A stretch of DNA of 32,578 bases from Methanosaeta sp. PtaB.Bin018 (GCA_002067755.1 MVQH01000056.1:1-32578), one strand, 5' to 3'; shown: positions 16,875-24,680, counted from the stretch's first letter. Program-made: numbers and translations. The notes: a model not told the origin generated them from the sequence alone.

Positions 16875-17105
16875 ATGGAGAAGATCACTCTGACCTTTAC
16901 AGAGAACCATAAGTATCAGCTTGAGTTCTCTCCATCGTCATTCTGGATGGATTTTGCCAAGGGCTATGGTGGTCTTCCCTGGATAGAGATCAGCGATGAT
17001 TTGGTGGCGCTAGTCGCTGAGAACTATTCCTATCTGCTCGATCTTCTGGTCCAGGCGAGGCTTTACCGCCTCAGCAAGATGCCAGATGATGAGAGGTTTC
17101 AGTAA
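16875..17105 (+). CDS. Small protein of unknown function, translationally coupled to aIF2-beta
   Basis: 76 residues whose ATG directly follows the aIF2-beta TAA with no spacer, suggesting re-initiation by the same ribosomes. The sequence has an amphipathic beginning (KITLTFTENHKYQLEFSPSS), an aromatic patch (FWMDFAKGYGGLPWIEIS) and a C-terminal helix (LVALVAENYSYLLDLLVQAR). No signal peptide and no cysteines are present, so it is cytosolic. I do not recognise the family. It sits between a translation factor gene and cofE, and its operon membership suggests steady expression. The coding character is good: there are no rare features and its length fills the gap. Confidence 0.8.
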   Translation: MEKITLTFTENHKYQLEFSPSSFWMDFAKGYGGLPWIEISDDLVALVAENYSYLLDLLVQARLYRLSKMPDDERFQ

Positions 17106-17126
17106 TTTCATACATAGCTGACCAAA

Positions 17127-17864
17127 ATGTCCGCCTCAGCATCATTGCAGGGTTATCTCATCGAAGGCTTGCCGGTCATAAAGGAGGGAGATGACATAGC
17201 CGGTCAGGTCCAGTCTCTTTTCGAGCTTCATGACGGTGATGTGCTCTGCTTGGCAAGCACCATTGTTGCCAAGTCCGAAGGCCGCGTTCGGGATCTGGAT
17301 GGCTACCGTCCCGGAGCCAGAGCGCAAAAGATCGCAAAAGATATTGGAAAAGACCCAAGGTTTGTTCAGGCAGTTTTAGATGAATCTGCTGAGGTTCTGC
17401 TCGAGAGGCCGTTTCTCCTGGTGGTGACGATGTTTGGCCACATCTGCGTTAATGCTGGAATAGATCAGTCCAATGTGGGAGACGGACGAATATTGCTGCT
17501 GCCGAAAGATCCCAGCGCGAGCGCAAAGGCGATACGCTCAAGGCTTGACAAGGATTGCGCAGTCATCATAACAGATACCTGCGGCAGGCCATTTCGCTGT
17601 GGCGTGGCAGGCGTGGCTGTTGGCTGGGCAGGGATCGGCGCTTTGCGCGATTGGCGAGGGGAGCGCGATATGTATGGCAAGGCCCTGGAGATAACCTTGG
17701 AAGCGATTGTGGACGAGATCGCCTCGGCTGCGAACATGCTCATGGGAGAGGCTGGAGGCGGCACGCCTGCGGTGGTCTTTCGAGGATTGCAGTACCCTCG
17801 AAGTGGGGGCAGTGTCTTCATGCCAAAGGACAAAGATGTGATTTTGCCACATCTGAAGAGTTAA
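17127..17864 (+). CDS. cofE: Coenzyme F420-0:L-glutamate ligase
   Basis: 245 residues from the ATG at 17127. Family landmarks are GDVLCLASTIVAKSEGRVRD near residues 37-56, HICVNAGIDQSNVGDGRILL near 105-125, DTCGRPFRCGVAGVAVGWAG near 150-170 and the C-terminal MGEAGGGTPAVVFRG. The enzyme adds glutamates to F420-0 using GTP and divalent metal, making the polyglutamate tail of the methanogenic hydride carrier F420. Its length matches stand-alone archaeal CofE, with no fused FMN-reductase domain. cofC follows 7 nt later, so two steps of F420 synthesis are co-encoded. Confidence 0.96.
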   Translation: MSASASLQGYLIEGLPVIKEGDDIAGQVQSLFELHDGDVLCLASTIVAKSEGRVRDLDGYRPGARAQKIAKDIGKDPRFVQAVLDESAEVLLERPFLLVVTMFGHICVNAGIDQSNVGDGRILLLPKDPSASAKAIRSRLDKDCAVIITDTCGRPFRCGVAGVAVGWAGIGALRDWRGERDMYGKALEITLEAIVDEIASAANMLMGEAGGGTPAVVFRGLQYPRSGGSVFMPKDKDVILPHLKS

Positions 17865-17871
17865 GGTTTTA

Positions 17872-18576
17872 TTGCGTGCCGACGATGCACCGGGCGTGCA
17901 GCGACCGGTTCAGATCATCGTGCCTTTCAAGCAGAACGACGCCAAGAGCAGGCTGGCTCCTGTGCTGACGCCTGAGGAGCGCAGGCTCCTGGCCTTTGCC
18001 ATGCTAAGAGACGTTTTAGCTGTGGTATCGGGCTATGGCGAGGTCACAGTTCTCTCCCTGCCCGGGCTGAAGAAGGAGGAGATCGGCGTGGATGTTGCCA
18101 TCTCGCAGTCCAGCCTGGAGCTTAACGAGGCCATCAACGCATTCATAGATGCCCATGCGAAGCATGGCTGGCCATCAGATATCTTGATCGTCATGGCAGA
18201 TCTTGCGCTCTTGACTGGAGATGTGGTGGATGGCATTTTGAACTGTGAGGGAGACGTGGTGTTATGTCCGGGGCGGGGCGGTGGAACCAATATGCTTTTG
18301 ACGCGCAGCCCGCGATTCAGGACCTGCTATATCGGCCTGAGCTTTCCAAAACACTGCGCTCAGGCAAAGCTGCTTGGCCTGCACCTAAATATCTTTGAGT
18401 CGTTTCGCGCAGGCTGCGACATCGACGACCCAGGCGATCTCGCCGAGGCTGTACTTCATGGAAGGGGAGATGCTCCTTGTATGCTGAAGAAGATGGGCTT
18501 TGAACTTGCAAATGAGGGAAAGGCTGAGCTGAGACGGGGGGCGAGTCGAGAATTCACGAGCTTATGCAAGCTTTAG
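17872..18576 (+). CDS. cofC: 2-phospho-L-lactate guanylyltransferase
   Basis: 234 residues from a TTG at 17872, with AAGG 5 nt before it. A GTG at 17896 is a possible shorter start nearer the usual N-terminus. Recognisable are IIVPFKQNDAKSRLAPVLTP (nucleotide-binding loop), a DILIVMADLALL stretch, and VVLCPGRGGGTNMLLTRSP with the characteristic GRGGGTN motif. It activates 2-phospholactate (or a related phospho-acid) with GTP for transfer to the deazaflavin Fo during F420 synthesis. It follows cofE. Its last 15 bases overlap the end of the convergent alanine dehydrogenase gene. Confidence 0.94.
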   Translation: MRADDAPGVQRPVQIIVPFKQNDAKSRLAPVLTPEERRLLAFAMLRDVLAVVSGYGEVTVLSLPGLKKEEIGVDVAISQSSLELNEAINAFIDAHAKHGWPSDILIVMADLALLTGDVVDGILNCEGDVVLCPGRGGGTNMLLTRSPRFRTCYIGLSFPKHCAQAKLLGLHLNIFESFRAGCDIDDPGDLAEAVLHGRGDAPCMLKKMGFELANEGKAELRRGASREFTSLCKL

Positions 18577-19542
18577 CCAAACTCCCATGCCGGACGACAA
18601 GGCCTTCTCGTAAACCACAGATCCGACTGCAACATCCTGGATGCCAAGGCCTGTGGAGTCAAAGATTGTGATCTCTTCTTCGCAGGTCCTGCCTGGCTTT
18701 TTTCCCACAATTATCTCTCCGATCTGGGCGAATATATCATCTGGCTTGAGTGCCCCCTCTGAGATCGGCACATTTACCTCGCCAGAGTGAGCAGCCTGAG
18801 CAATATCGTCCACTACGATCTTGGCCTTCCGGGTTAAGGATGACTGAAGCTCCTGCTTGCCTTGGGCATCTGCCCCGATGGCATTGATGTGCGTTCCAGC
18901 CTTCACCCAGGATTCCTTGACAACAGGCCGGCGTGCAGGAGTGGCCGTAACCAGAATATCGCAATCACAGGCATCTTTTGCATCGGTCGTGAGATGGTAG
19001 TCGCAATCCAAGAATTTGCTGGCGTATTTTACAAAGGACTTGGCATTATCGATTGATCGATCGGAGACAATCACTCTCTCGATCTCGAAGATCTTGGACA
19101 GCCCTAAGAGCTGCGTCCTTGCCTGCACCCCGGCACCCACGAGGCCCACGACCCTGGACTTGGGACGCGCGAGATGCTTGGCAGCAACAGCGCCTGCAGC
19201 GCCAGTTCGCATGCTTGTGAGATAGGTCGCGCCCATGATAGAAACAGGAGCCCCAGTCTTCGGAGAATTCAAGACCAATAGAGCCATGACAGTGGGAAGT
19301 CCTATCTCTGGATTCCTGGCATGCACATTTACGATCTTGACGCCTGCTGCTTCAAGTCCCTCCAGATATGCAGGCATAGCTCGAAGGTCGCCGTCGTATT
19401 TGGAGAAATAAAGATAGGACTTAGGAGGCATCTGGGTCAAGCAGCGTCCGTGATCTGCAAAGGCTTTTTCTACAGCGGCAATAGCATCGTCCATGTTCAA
19501 GAGCGAGGTCACATCCTCTTCGGCAAGCCAAAGTACCTTCAT
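18562..19542 (-). CDS. Ornithine cyclodeaminase/mu-crystallin family dehydrogenase, probable alanine dehydrogenase
   Basis: 326 residues from the ATG at 19542, with GAAGG about 9 nt upstream. The family pattern is complete: MPPKSYLYF near residue 38, a substrate-binding Lys in GVKIVNVHARN, TGAAGAVAAKHLARP, then a Rossmann fold with GLVGAGVQARTQL and a second half ending FDSTGLGIQDVAVGSVVYEKA. Archaeal members related to the Archaeoglobus enzyme are NAD-dependent alanine dehydrogenases. Ornithine cyclodeaminase or other imine-forming activities remain possible, since motifs do not separate them reliably. It stands downstream of MC1 but is separated by 91 nt containing a T-rich tract, so independent transcription is likely. 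Confidence 0.88.
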   Translation of the reverse strand: MKVLWLAEEDVTSLLNMDDAIAAVEKAFADHGRCLTQMPPKSYLYFSKYDGDLRAMPAYLEGLEAAGVKIVNVHARNPEIGLPTVMALLVLNSPKTGAPVSIMGATYLTSMRTGAAGAVAAKHLARPKSRVVGLVGAGVQARTQLLGLSKIFEIERVIVSDRSIDNAKSFVKYASKFLDCDYHLTTDAKDACDCDILVTATPARRPVVKESWVKAGTHINAIGADAQGKQELQSSLTRKAKIVVDDIAQAAHSGEVNVPISEGALKPDDIFAQIGEIIVGKKPGRTCEEEITIFDSTGLGIQDVAVGSVVYEKALSSGMGVWLKLA

Positions 19543-19633
19543 TAAACAACCTTCGTGACGGTGTTATTGAAAGCAATCAAAAGGAAAAAAGCTAAAGGAG
19601 ATTTGTGGACTTTAATGCTTGTGAGAGCATAGG

Positions 19634-19906
19634 TTAAAGCTCCTCCAGCTTCTCCACGCCTACCTTCTTTACCTTTGGCTTCCAGATCTTATCCGGCATC
19701 CAGGCGGGCGCGCCTTTGGGCTTCTTCACTTGAACCCTCTCACCTACGAATATGTGCACCTTCTTCGTCCCTCTCTCTCTGAGCCTTATGTCCGTATGGC
19801 CCCTGTTGGCTGCTTTTAATGCCGCTTGTCTCGGTTGCTTTCCTGTAAAAACGCCAATCTCATTGCCTTTCTTGTCTCTTAGAGCAAAATTCCTCGTCTC
19901 GGCCAT
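19634..19906 (-). CDS. Chromosomal protein MC1 (archaeal chromatin protein)
   Basis: 90 residues from the ATG at 19906, where GGAGGG lies 5 nt upstream. The upstream in-frame start at 19924 would place the ribosome site inside the gene. TRNFALRDKKGNEIGVFTGK followed by QPRQAALKAANRG, and later RLRERGTKKVHIF and PAWMPDKIWKP, are diagnostic of MC1. This small basic monomer bends DNA sharply and is abundant in Methanosarcinales and haloarchaea. Compared with the Methanosarcina protein as I recall it, the loop after AANRG is shorter, and the region after KVHIF lacks the usual tryptophan, while the PAWMP tryptophan is kept. Confidence 0.95.
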   Translation of the reverse strand: MAETRNFALRDKKGNEIGVFTGKQPRQAALKAANRGHTDIRLRERGTKKVHIFVGERVQVKKPKGAPAWMPDKIWKPKVKKVGVEKLEEL

Positions 19907-20247
19907 GATATCCCTCCGTCCCAATTTTATAGATCAGGTCGTTCTATATTTGATTTATTACAATGCCAAATACCATTATATTAATTTTATCCAGATAGCA
20001 AGAACGACGCAATGATTTTTTTATTAAACTGGACCTCGTGGAAAGCCCCTTTTTCTGACATTCAAGGGTCATCTTGTGGTGGCAGCTGCACGCTGTATTG
20101 TGTTAAAATAGGCAGACAGCGAGCTGATAGATTACAACAAAGTCCTCCTGGTGGGGCTCGTTGACCATAAGCTCTGATCCAAATGATGCTTCGCGAGCCG
20201 TAGGATCTGCGATGAAAAGATTTGGATGAAATATCTGGACTCTATGA
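19907..20247. other. Intergenic region upstream of MC1
   Basis: The left part (19907-20020) is AT-rich and holds two TATA-like boxes for MC1 on the minus strand: CTATAAAA near 19928-19935 and AAATATAG near 19945-19953. The second would leave room for the ribosome site. The right part (20103-20250) reads on the minus strand as an open, protein-like segment (RVQIFHPNLFIADPTAREAS, SELMVNEPHQEDFVVIYQLA) without a convincing start of its own. It may be a gene remnant or chance. Confidence 0.45.
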
Positions 20248-20538
20248 TCAAATATCCTGTTCTGACTCGATATCGCATAATCCTGGCTTATTGCCATTTG
20301 GAATGAGCCTGTAAATCTTGCCAAGGAGGTTAAGCCTTACATATCCATCTACCGGAACGGCATCGAAGTTGTGTGTGGCAAGGAAGAAGGCCAGGTCTTG
20401 TGAGTCCATACTGATATCTTCAAAGGCCGTTATGAGTCTCTTCAAATCGGAGATGTCTTCGCCGACCGCCGATGCGGTGTTTAGCGGGATCATCAGAGTC
20501 AAGGCAAATGCAGCCAGATATTTCATTGCAGCTTTCAT
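20248..20538 (-). CDS. Small secreted protein, paralogue of the 20714-20989 product
   Basis: 96 residues from the ATG at 20538. The start is supported by a TATA-like TCTATATG (minus, about 20562-20569) 27 nt upstream and no ribosome site, i.e. a leaderless message. Residues 1-24 are a signal peptide (MKYLAAFALTLMIPLNTASA). The mature part has a helix (EDISDLKRLITAFEDIS) and then QDLAFFLATHNFDAVPVDGY, matched by the neighbour's QELAFFLATHDFDARPEDGY. The C-terminus (IYRLIPNGNKPGLCDI) is likewise shared. The core probably forms a small alpha-beta unit outside the membrane. No known domain is recognised. It lies beyond its paralogue and the pentapeptide protein on the same strand. Confidence 0.8.
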   Translation of the reverse strand: MKAAMKYLAAFALTLMIPLNTASAVGEDISDLKRLITAFEDISMDSQDLAFFLATHNFDAVPVDGYVRLNLLGKIYRLIPNGNKPGLCDIESEQDI

Positions 20539-20713
20539 AATTGCGAGTGTACTTCAGCGATCATATAGACGATTACGTTCAAATAACAGAATCGTTCTGG
20601 ACTGATCTTGCTGTACTAATTATTCAGAACACCAATCAGAATTGACGCAAGTGACAGCCACGATGTTATCTCCCTTCAAGCAGTGGTGAATATGCCCCGC
20701 AACCCAGGCAGCC

Positions 20714-20989
20714 TTAATTGATGACGGCTATATCGGCCAACCCTGGCCTATCTTTGTTGGGAGTCACCTTGTAGACCAAATTATCGATCTTGACTGTAAC
20801 ATAGCCGTCTTCTGGCCTGGCATCGAAGTCGTGAGTGGCTAGAAAGAATGCCAGTTCCTGTACACCCATCCTCGCGTCCTCATAACTCATTGTCAGATTC
20901 AATAGGTCCTGATAGTCGACATGACCTTTGCAACATGGCCCTATCAGGCAGATCGCAGCCAATAGCAAAGCTACGAAGCGACCCCTCAT
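20714..20989 (-). CDS. Small secreted protein, paralogue of the 20248-20538 product
   Basis: 91 residues from the ATG at 20989, which has GGAGG (minus, 21001-21005) 11 nt upstream. A GTG at 21007 would place that site inside the gene. The N-terminus RGRFVALLLAAICLIGPCCK is a signal peptide, and its CC could be a lipid-attachment or disulphide site. The mature part contains YEDARMGVQELAFFLATHDF, DARPEDGYVTVKI and VYKVTPNKDRPGLADI, aligned end to end with the protein at 20248. It starts only 40 nt after the stop of the pentapeptide-repeat gene, so the two are probably co-transcribed. Function unknown. Confidence 0.8.
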   Translation of the reverse strand: MRGRFVALLLAAICLIGPCCKGHVDYQDLLNLTMSYEDARMGVQELAFFLATHDFDARPEDGYVTVKIDNLVYKVTPNKDRPGLADIAVIN

Positions 20990-21029
20990 CCCCGATATTG
21001 CCTCCACTCGATCATTCGCACGTCATCCA

Positions 21030-23540
21030 TCATGTTAGCAGGGACTTTTTTGCTGATCTCATCTCTTCTAGATCCTTTTGCAGACCAGGGCTCATGCGGA
21101 CGCCCTCTAGATCCGAGTTGGCCAGGAAGTACAGGGTTATCAGGTCGTACTTGATGCCCTCGAGGTTGGCGCCCCGCAGATCCGAATCTATAAATGCCAC
21201 TTCGGACAGATTTGCACGACTCATATCTGAGCCAGAGAGGTTGACTTTGTGCAAAGACGTCAAACGTAGATTTGAATCTCTGAGATCTGCACCACTGAAG
21301 TCCACTCCGTCATAGGTCGCCGTCTCTATGACTGCAGATCTGAGTTTGGCCTTGCGAAAGACTGTTCCCTCCATGCTCAGCCTCTTCATGACGGTGCCGC
21401 TCAGATCCGCTCCGGACACGTCTGCCCCATCCATATAATTGCTTATAAGCTCAGCATCCCTGATGTTCGCTCCGGATAAATCTGCATTAGTAAGGTCTGC
21501 AAAGTTCAGCTTGGCATTTGTGACTGTAGAGCCGGATAGATTCGCCCTGGGAAGGAACGCCCTGGTAAAGTCCGAGCCGGTCAGATCAGATTCGCTCAGG
21601 TCAGTTCCAAACAGCTCTGCACGGGCAAGCTGAGACCTCACAAGGCGGCATCCCTTCAGATCAGCCCAGTTGAGCTTGGCACCCAATAAGCTCGTCTCTA
21701 TGAGATCAGCACCTTTCAAGATGGTCTGAGTAAGATCGGTTCCAACCAGCCTTGCGTCGCTCAAATCGGCACCAGTGAGATTGGCCCCGTTAAGCATCGC
21801 CCCTGTCATATCCGAGAAGCTCAAGTCGCAGCCTGAGAGATCTGAGTTATTCATATGGGCTAGGTTCAGCCTTGCGTGGCTCAGATTCGATCCAGCCAGA
21901 TTCGCCCGGTATATCCAAGACTCCATGAGGTTGGCACCGTAAAGATTTGCTGAGGAGATATCGCAGAAAAGGAGCACAGATATCGATAGATTGGATTGTG
22001 ATAGATCTGCTCTGCTGAGATTGGCACCGATTAAATTCGTGAAGATCAGTTTGGATCGGCGCAAATCTGCTCCGAAGAGATTAGCGCCTGAGATTCGAGC
22101 CTCAGATAAATTGGCATTCGATAAATTCGCATGAGATAAATTAGCGTTGATGATATTCCCGCCAACAAGGCTTGCATCTGTCAGATTTGCATCGATCAAG
22201 ATCGAATCGCGAAGAAAGGCACGATTCAGACTAGCATTTTTAAAGCTCGCTCTTCGAAGGTCTGATCGGCCTAGGTTAGTTGCTTCTAAGCTTGCATCAT
22301 CGAAATTAGCGCCAATCATAACAGACTCTCCCATCATAGCCTGATCTAGATTTGCTCCTTTTAGATAGGCACCTGTTAGATTCGAGTTCATCATTTCAGC
22401 CCTTTTGAGGATCGCATGTTCTAGAAAAGCCATTGACAGATCGGACCCATGCAGTTCAGACTGACTTAGATTCTTCCTTGTAAGGTTCAGCCCACTGAGG
22501 TCCTCACCAGCGAGATGGGCAAGAGCTTGAAATGGTTGATTGATCATAGTGCTTCCTGGAGGCAGGCGTTCGAGAGGAATGCCCCATTGAATGATCTCGA
22601 AGTAATCAAACATATACTGATTCGGAATTTTATCAATCACAGGGATATTTTCAGGCGCTTCGCCTTGTAGAATGCGGATGGCCAGATCTGCAGCCTCACA
22701 GCCCTGTGAACGACCACTGATCATCTTTCCACCCACGACGCCATATCCCAAATAGAATTCATAAACGCTGTAAAAGGGAACGGGGCTTGATTCTGTGATT
22801 AGCTGGGCAGTATCCTCGTAAGACAAAAACCTCCCAGCACTGTCTCGACTCATGGTCATAAGCAGGATCAGGCTATCGACAGAGAGAGCTGCAAGTCGCT
22901 CGCGAAGCTCATCTACTGTGAGGTTATCCAGATGCTCAAAGGAGACTGAATTCTCAAAGCCGGGGATGACCCTCTCCAAAACCCGCCTTGCTGCCCGCCC
23001 GGTAGCAGTCCGGTCGTTGATAACAGCAATATGCCTTGTGCCGGGATGAAGAGAGAGCATGAGCGAAATTGTGTCTGCTATATCATAAGCCTCTACGACA
23101 CCGGTATAGCCTCGCGTTCCCTTTAGCACATCCGGATCAAAGTCCACGACGCCGCAGAAGACGACGGGCGTCTTGGGAAAGATGTCATCCCTGTTCTTCA
23201 GCAGGAAGTTGAATGCATCTGTATCAGAAGAGATTATGAGATCGAATGTTTGATTTTTGTATTTTTTAATGTATAAAGACTTGAGATCTGCGAGACGCGC
23301 CTCATCTGCGCCCATCCTCTTTGTGTCCATATATTCGACGTATATTCTCGCAGATGGCATCTTCATGGCGAAGTGTAGCTTAATTTCTGAGATGATCTCG
23401 TCCTCCCACTTCATGCCAGGATAATAAGAGGCAAGAATGAGAACCTTCTTGGGAGAACTCTCCTGGACAGTTGGTGATGCTGAGACCATTGACAGAGTAA
23501 TTACCAAAAACAATCCAATTGCCAGCATCTTTCCGCTCAT
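21030..23540 (-). CDS. Exported protein: ABC-type ligand-binding (sensor-like) domain fused to a long pentapeptide-repeat domain
   Basis: 836 residues from the ATG at 23540. CTTAATTC (minus, 23562-23569) lies 26 nt upstream and no ribosome site is seen, so the message is probably leaderless. Residues 1-21 are a signal peptide. Residues about 30-320 resemble the ABC_sub_bind family: KKVLILASYYPGMKWEDEII, FDLIISSDTDAFNFLLK, VVFCGVVDFDP, YSVYEFYLGYGVVGGKMISG. Such domains often serve as extracellular sensors of histidine kinases. From about 345 to 810, nearly every fifth residue is Leu/Met/Ile/Phe in A(D/N)LxX pentapeptides (NLSHANLSNANLSEA), about 90 in all, predicting a right-handed quadrilateral beta-helix of some 23 turns. 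No membrane anchor or kinase follows. The combination is unusual and its function is unknown. Confidence 0.88.
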   Translation of the reverse strand: MSGKMLAIGLFLVITLSMVSASPTVQESSPKKVLILASYYPGMKWEDEIISEIKLHFAMKMPSARIYVEYMDTKRMGADEARLADLKSLYIKKYKNQTFDLIISSDTDAFNFLLKNRDDIFPKTPVVFCGVVDFDPDVLKGTRGYTGVVEAYDIADTISLMLSLHPGTRHIAVINDRTATGRAARRVLERVIPGFENSVSFEHLDNLTVDELRERLAALSVDSLILLMTMSRDSAGRFLSYEDTAQLITESSPVPFYSVYEFYLGYGVVGGKMISGRSQGCEAADLAIRILQGEAPENIPVIDKIPNQYMFDYFEIIQWGIPLERLPPGSTMINQPFQALAHLAGEDLSGLNLTRKNLSQSELHGSDLSMAFLEHAILKRAEMMNSNLTGAYLKGANLDQAMMGESVMIGANFDDASLEATNLGRSDLRRASFKNASLNRAFLRDSILIDANLTDASLVGGNIINANLSHANLSNANLSEARISGANLFGADLRRSKLIFTNLIGANLSRADLSQSNLSISVLLFCDISSANLYGANLMESWIYRANLAGSNLSHARLNLAHMNNSDLSGCDLSFSDMTGAMLNGANLTGADLSDARLVGTDLTQTILKGADLIETSLLGAKLNWADLKGCRLVRSQLARAELFGTDLSESDLTGSDFTRAFLPRANLSGSTVTNAKLNFADLTNADLSGANIRDAELISNYMDGADVSGADLSGTVMKRLSMEGTVFRKAKLRSAVIETATYDGVDFSGADLRDSNLRLTSLHKVNLSGSDMSRANLSEVAFIDSDLRGANLEGIKYDLITLYFLANSDLEGVRMSPGLQKDLEEMRSAKKSLLT

Positions 23541-23561
23541 GTCTAATAAGTTGAATTTGTT

Positions 23562-23569
23562 GAATTAAG
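23562..23569 (-). promoter_or_regulatory. Candidate TATA box for the pentapeptide-repeat gene
   Basis: CTTAATTC on the minus strand, centred 26 nt before the ATG at 23540. This spacing fits a leaderless transcript. Confidence 0.4.
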
Positions 23570-23627
23570 AACCTTTCGTAAGAACGTTTGGAGGAGCCTT
23601 GGCATCGTCAGCGAAGCGGACCAAAAG

Positions 23628-23635
23628 CTTTAAAT
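23628..23635 (+). promoter_or_regulatory. Candidate TATA box for the second BtuF-like gene
   Basis: CTTTAAAT preceded by CCAAAAG (BRE-like). Transcription from about 23657 would give a 29-nt leader that includes GGTGAGAGG just ahead of the ATG at 23686. Confidence 0.5.
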
Positions 23636-23685
23636 CAAATATTTCTGTTTTTAGTTCAATAAATTTTAATTCGTTGGTGAGAGGT

Positions 23686-24600
23686 ATGATTTCGAAGTCG
23701 ATGATCTCGGCCTTGATCGCGATGCTTCTCTTGATCTCGGTAGCATGCGCGCAAGAGAGCAATACAATTACTACTACTGATGACCTGGGCCGACAGGTCA
23801 GCATCTCAAGTGCTCCAGAGAGAATTGTCTCTCTTTCGCCATCCAATACGGAGATACTCTTTGCCCTCGGCCTGGGAGACCAGGTTGTCGGCGTGACCAA
23901 GTACTGCAACTATCCGTCAGTTGTAAAAGACCTCAAAGATAGTGGAAAAATTGCGGTCGTAGGCGGTTATGTAGACCCTGATTTTGAGAAGATCCTATCA
24001 CTTCGACCAGATCTCGTGGTGGCCAGCCAAACTCATGGTAGCGGAGTCGTCACACTCCTGGATCAGCAGAACATTCCAGTCTTCGTCGTTGATTCCAACA
24101 ATCTGTCAGACATCCTTCGTTCCATAGAGAAGATCGGCAAGATCACAGGAAAGGCGGCAGAGGCATCAGCCCTCACTTCGCAGATGCAGTCCCGAATCAA
24201 AGCAGTATCGGATAAGGTCTCATCGCTTCCTAAATTGAGGGTCCTTTATGTGGTATGGCACGATCCGGTTCAGACAGCGGGCTCTGGCACCTTTGAGGAT
24301 GAGATCATACAGACGGCAGGGGGCGAAAATCTCTTCCATGATCTGTCTGGCTACGCACAAGTGGACACAGAGGCGATAGCTGTGCGAGATCCTGAGGTGA
24401 TCATTGCTTGCACGGGCATGGGTGAAGGTGCGGACAAGCCCCTTCAGTGGGCTAAGGCCGAACGCGGACTCGACTTGACGGATGCCAGGAAGAATGATCG
24501 CATATATCAGGCACAAGGCGACCTTATAACCCGCGCAGGACCAAGGATTGTGGACGGCCTGGAGATGTTCGCAAAGTTCATTCATCCCGAGGCGTTCTGA
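23686..24600 (+). CDS. ABC transporter substrate-binding protein, BtuF (cobalamin/iron-chelate) type, without adjacent transporter
   Basis: 304 residues from the ATG at 23686, with GGTGA 5 nt upstream and a clean signal peptide (MISKSMISALIAMLLLISVA, cleavage after ACA). The frame is open back to 23599 but that would mask the export signal. Class III binding-protein features are TTDDLGRQVSISSAPERIVS, LSPSNTEILFALGLGDQVVG, VVGGYVDPDFEKILSLRPDL, ETAGGENLF-like QTAGGENLFHDL and AVRDPEVIIACTGMG. The CNYPSVVKDL segment is typical of BtuF-like corrinoid or haem binders. No permease or ATPase lies beside it, so it either shares the importer at 2819-4686 or works with one outside the window. Confidence 0.9.
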   Translation: MISKSMISALIAMLLLISVACAQESNTITTTDDLGRQVSISSAPERIVSLSPSNTEILFALGLGDQVVGVTKYCNYPSVVKDLKDSGKIAVVGGYVDPDFEKILSLRPDLVVASQTHGSGVVTLLDQQNIPVFVVDSNNLSDILRSIEKIGKITGKAAEASALTSQMQSRIKAVSDKVSSLPKLRVLYVVWHDPVQTAGSGTFEDEIIQTAGGENLFHDLSGYAQVDTEAIAVRDPEVIIACTGMGEGADKPLQWAKAERGLDLTDARKNDRIYQAQGDLITRAGPRIVDGLEMFAKFIHPEAF

Positions 24601-24680
24601 GGCGGATCTCGTGAGGCTGTTGGGCCCAAGATGCAGTATCAGGCTCCTCGCTATTTAGTATGGGTGAACTTGAATCGCAA

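Noticed and set aside
21090-22510. Regular short DNA repeats that could suggest a CRISPR or tandem-repeat array
   Set aside because: The 15-nt periodicity is the coding sequence of pentapeptide repeats in one long open frame. There are no identical repeats with unique spacers.
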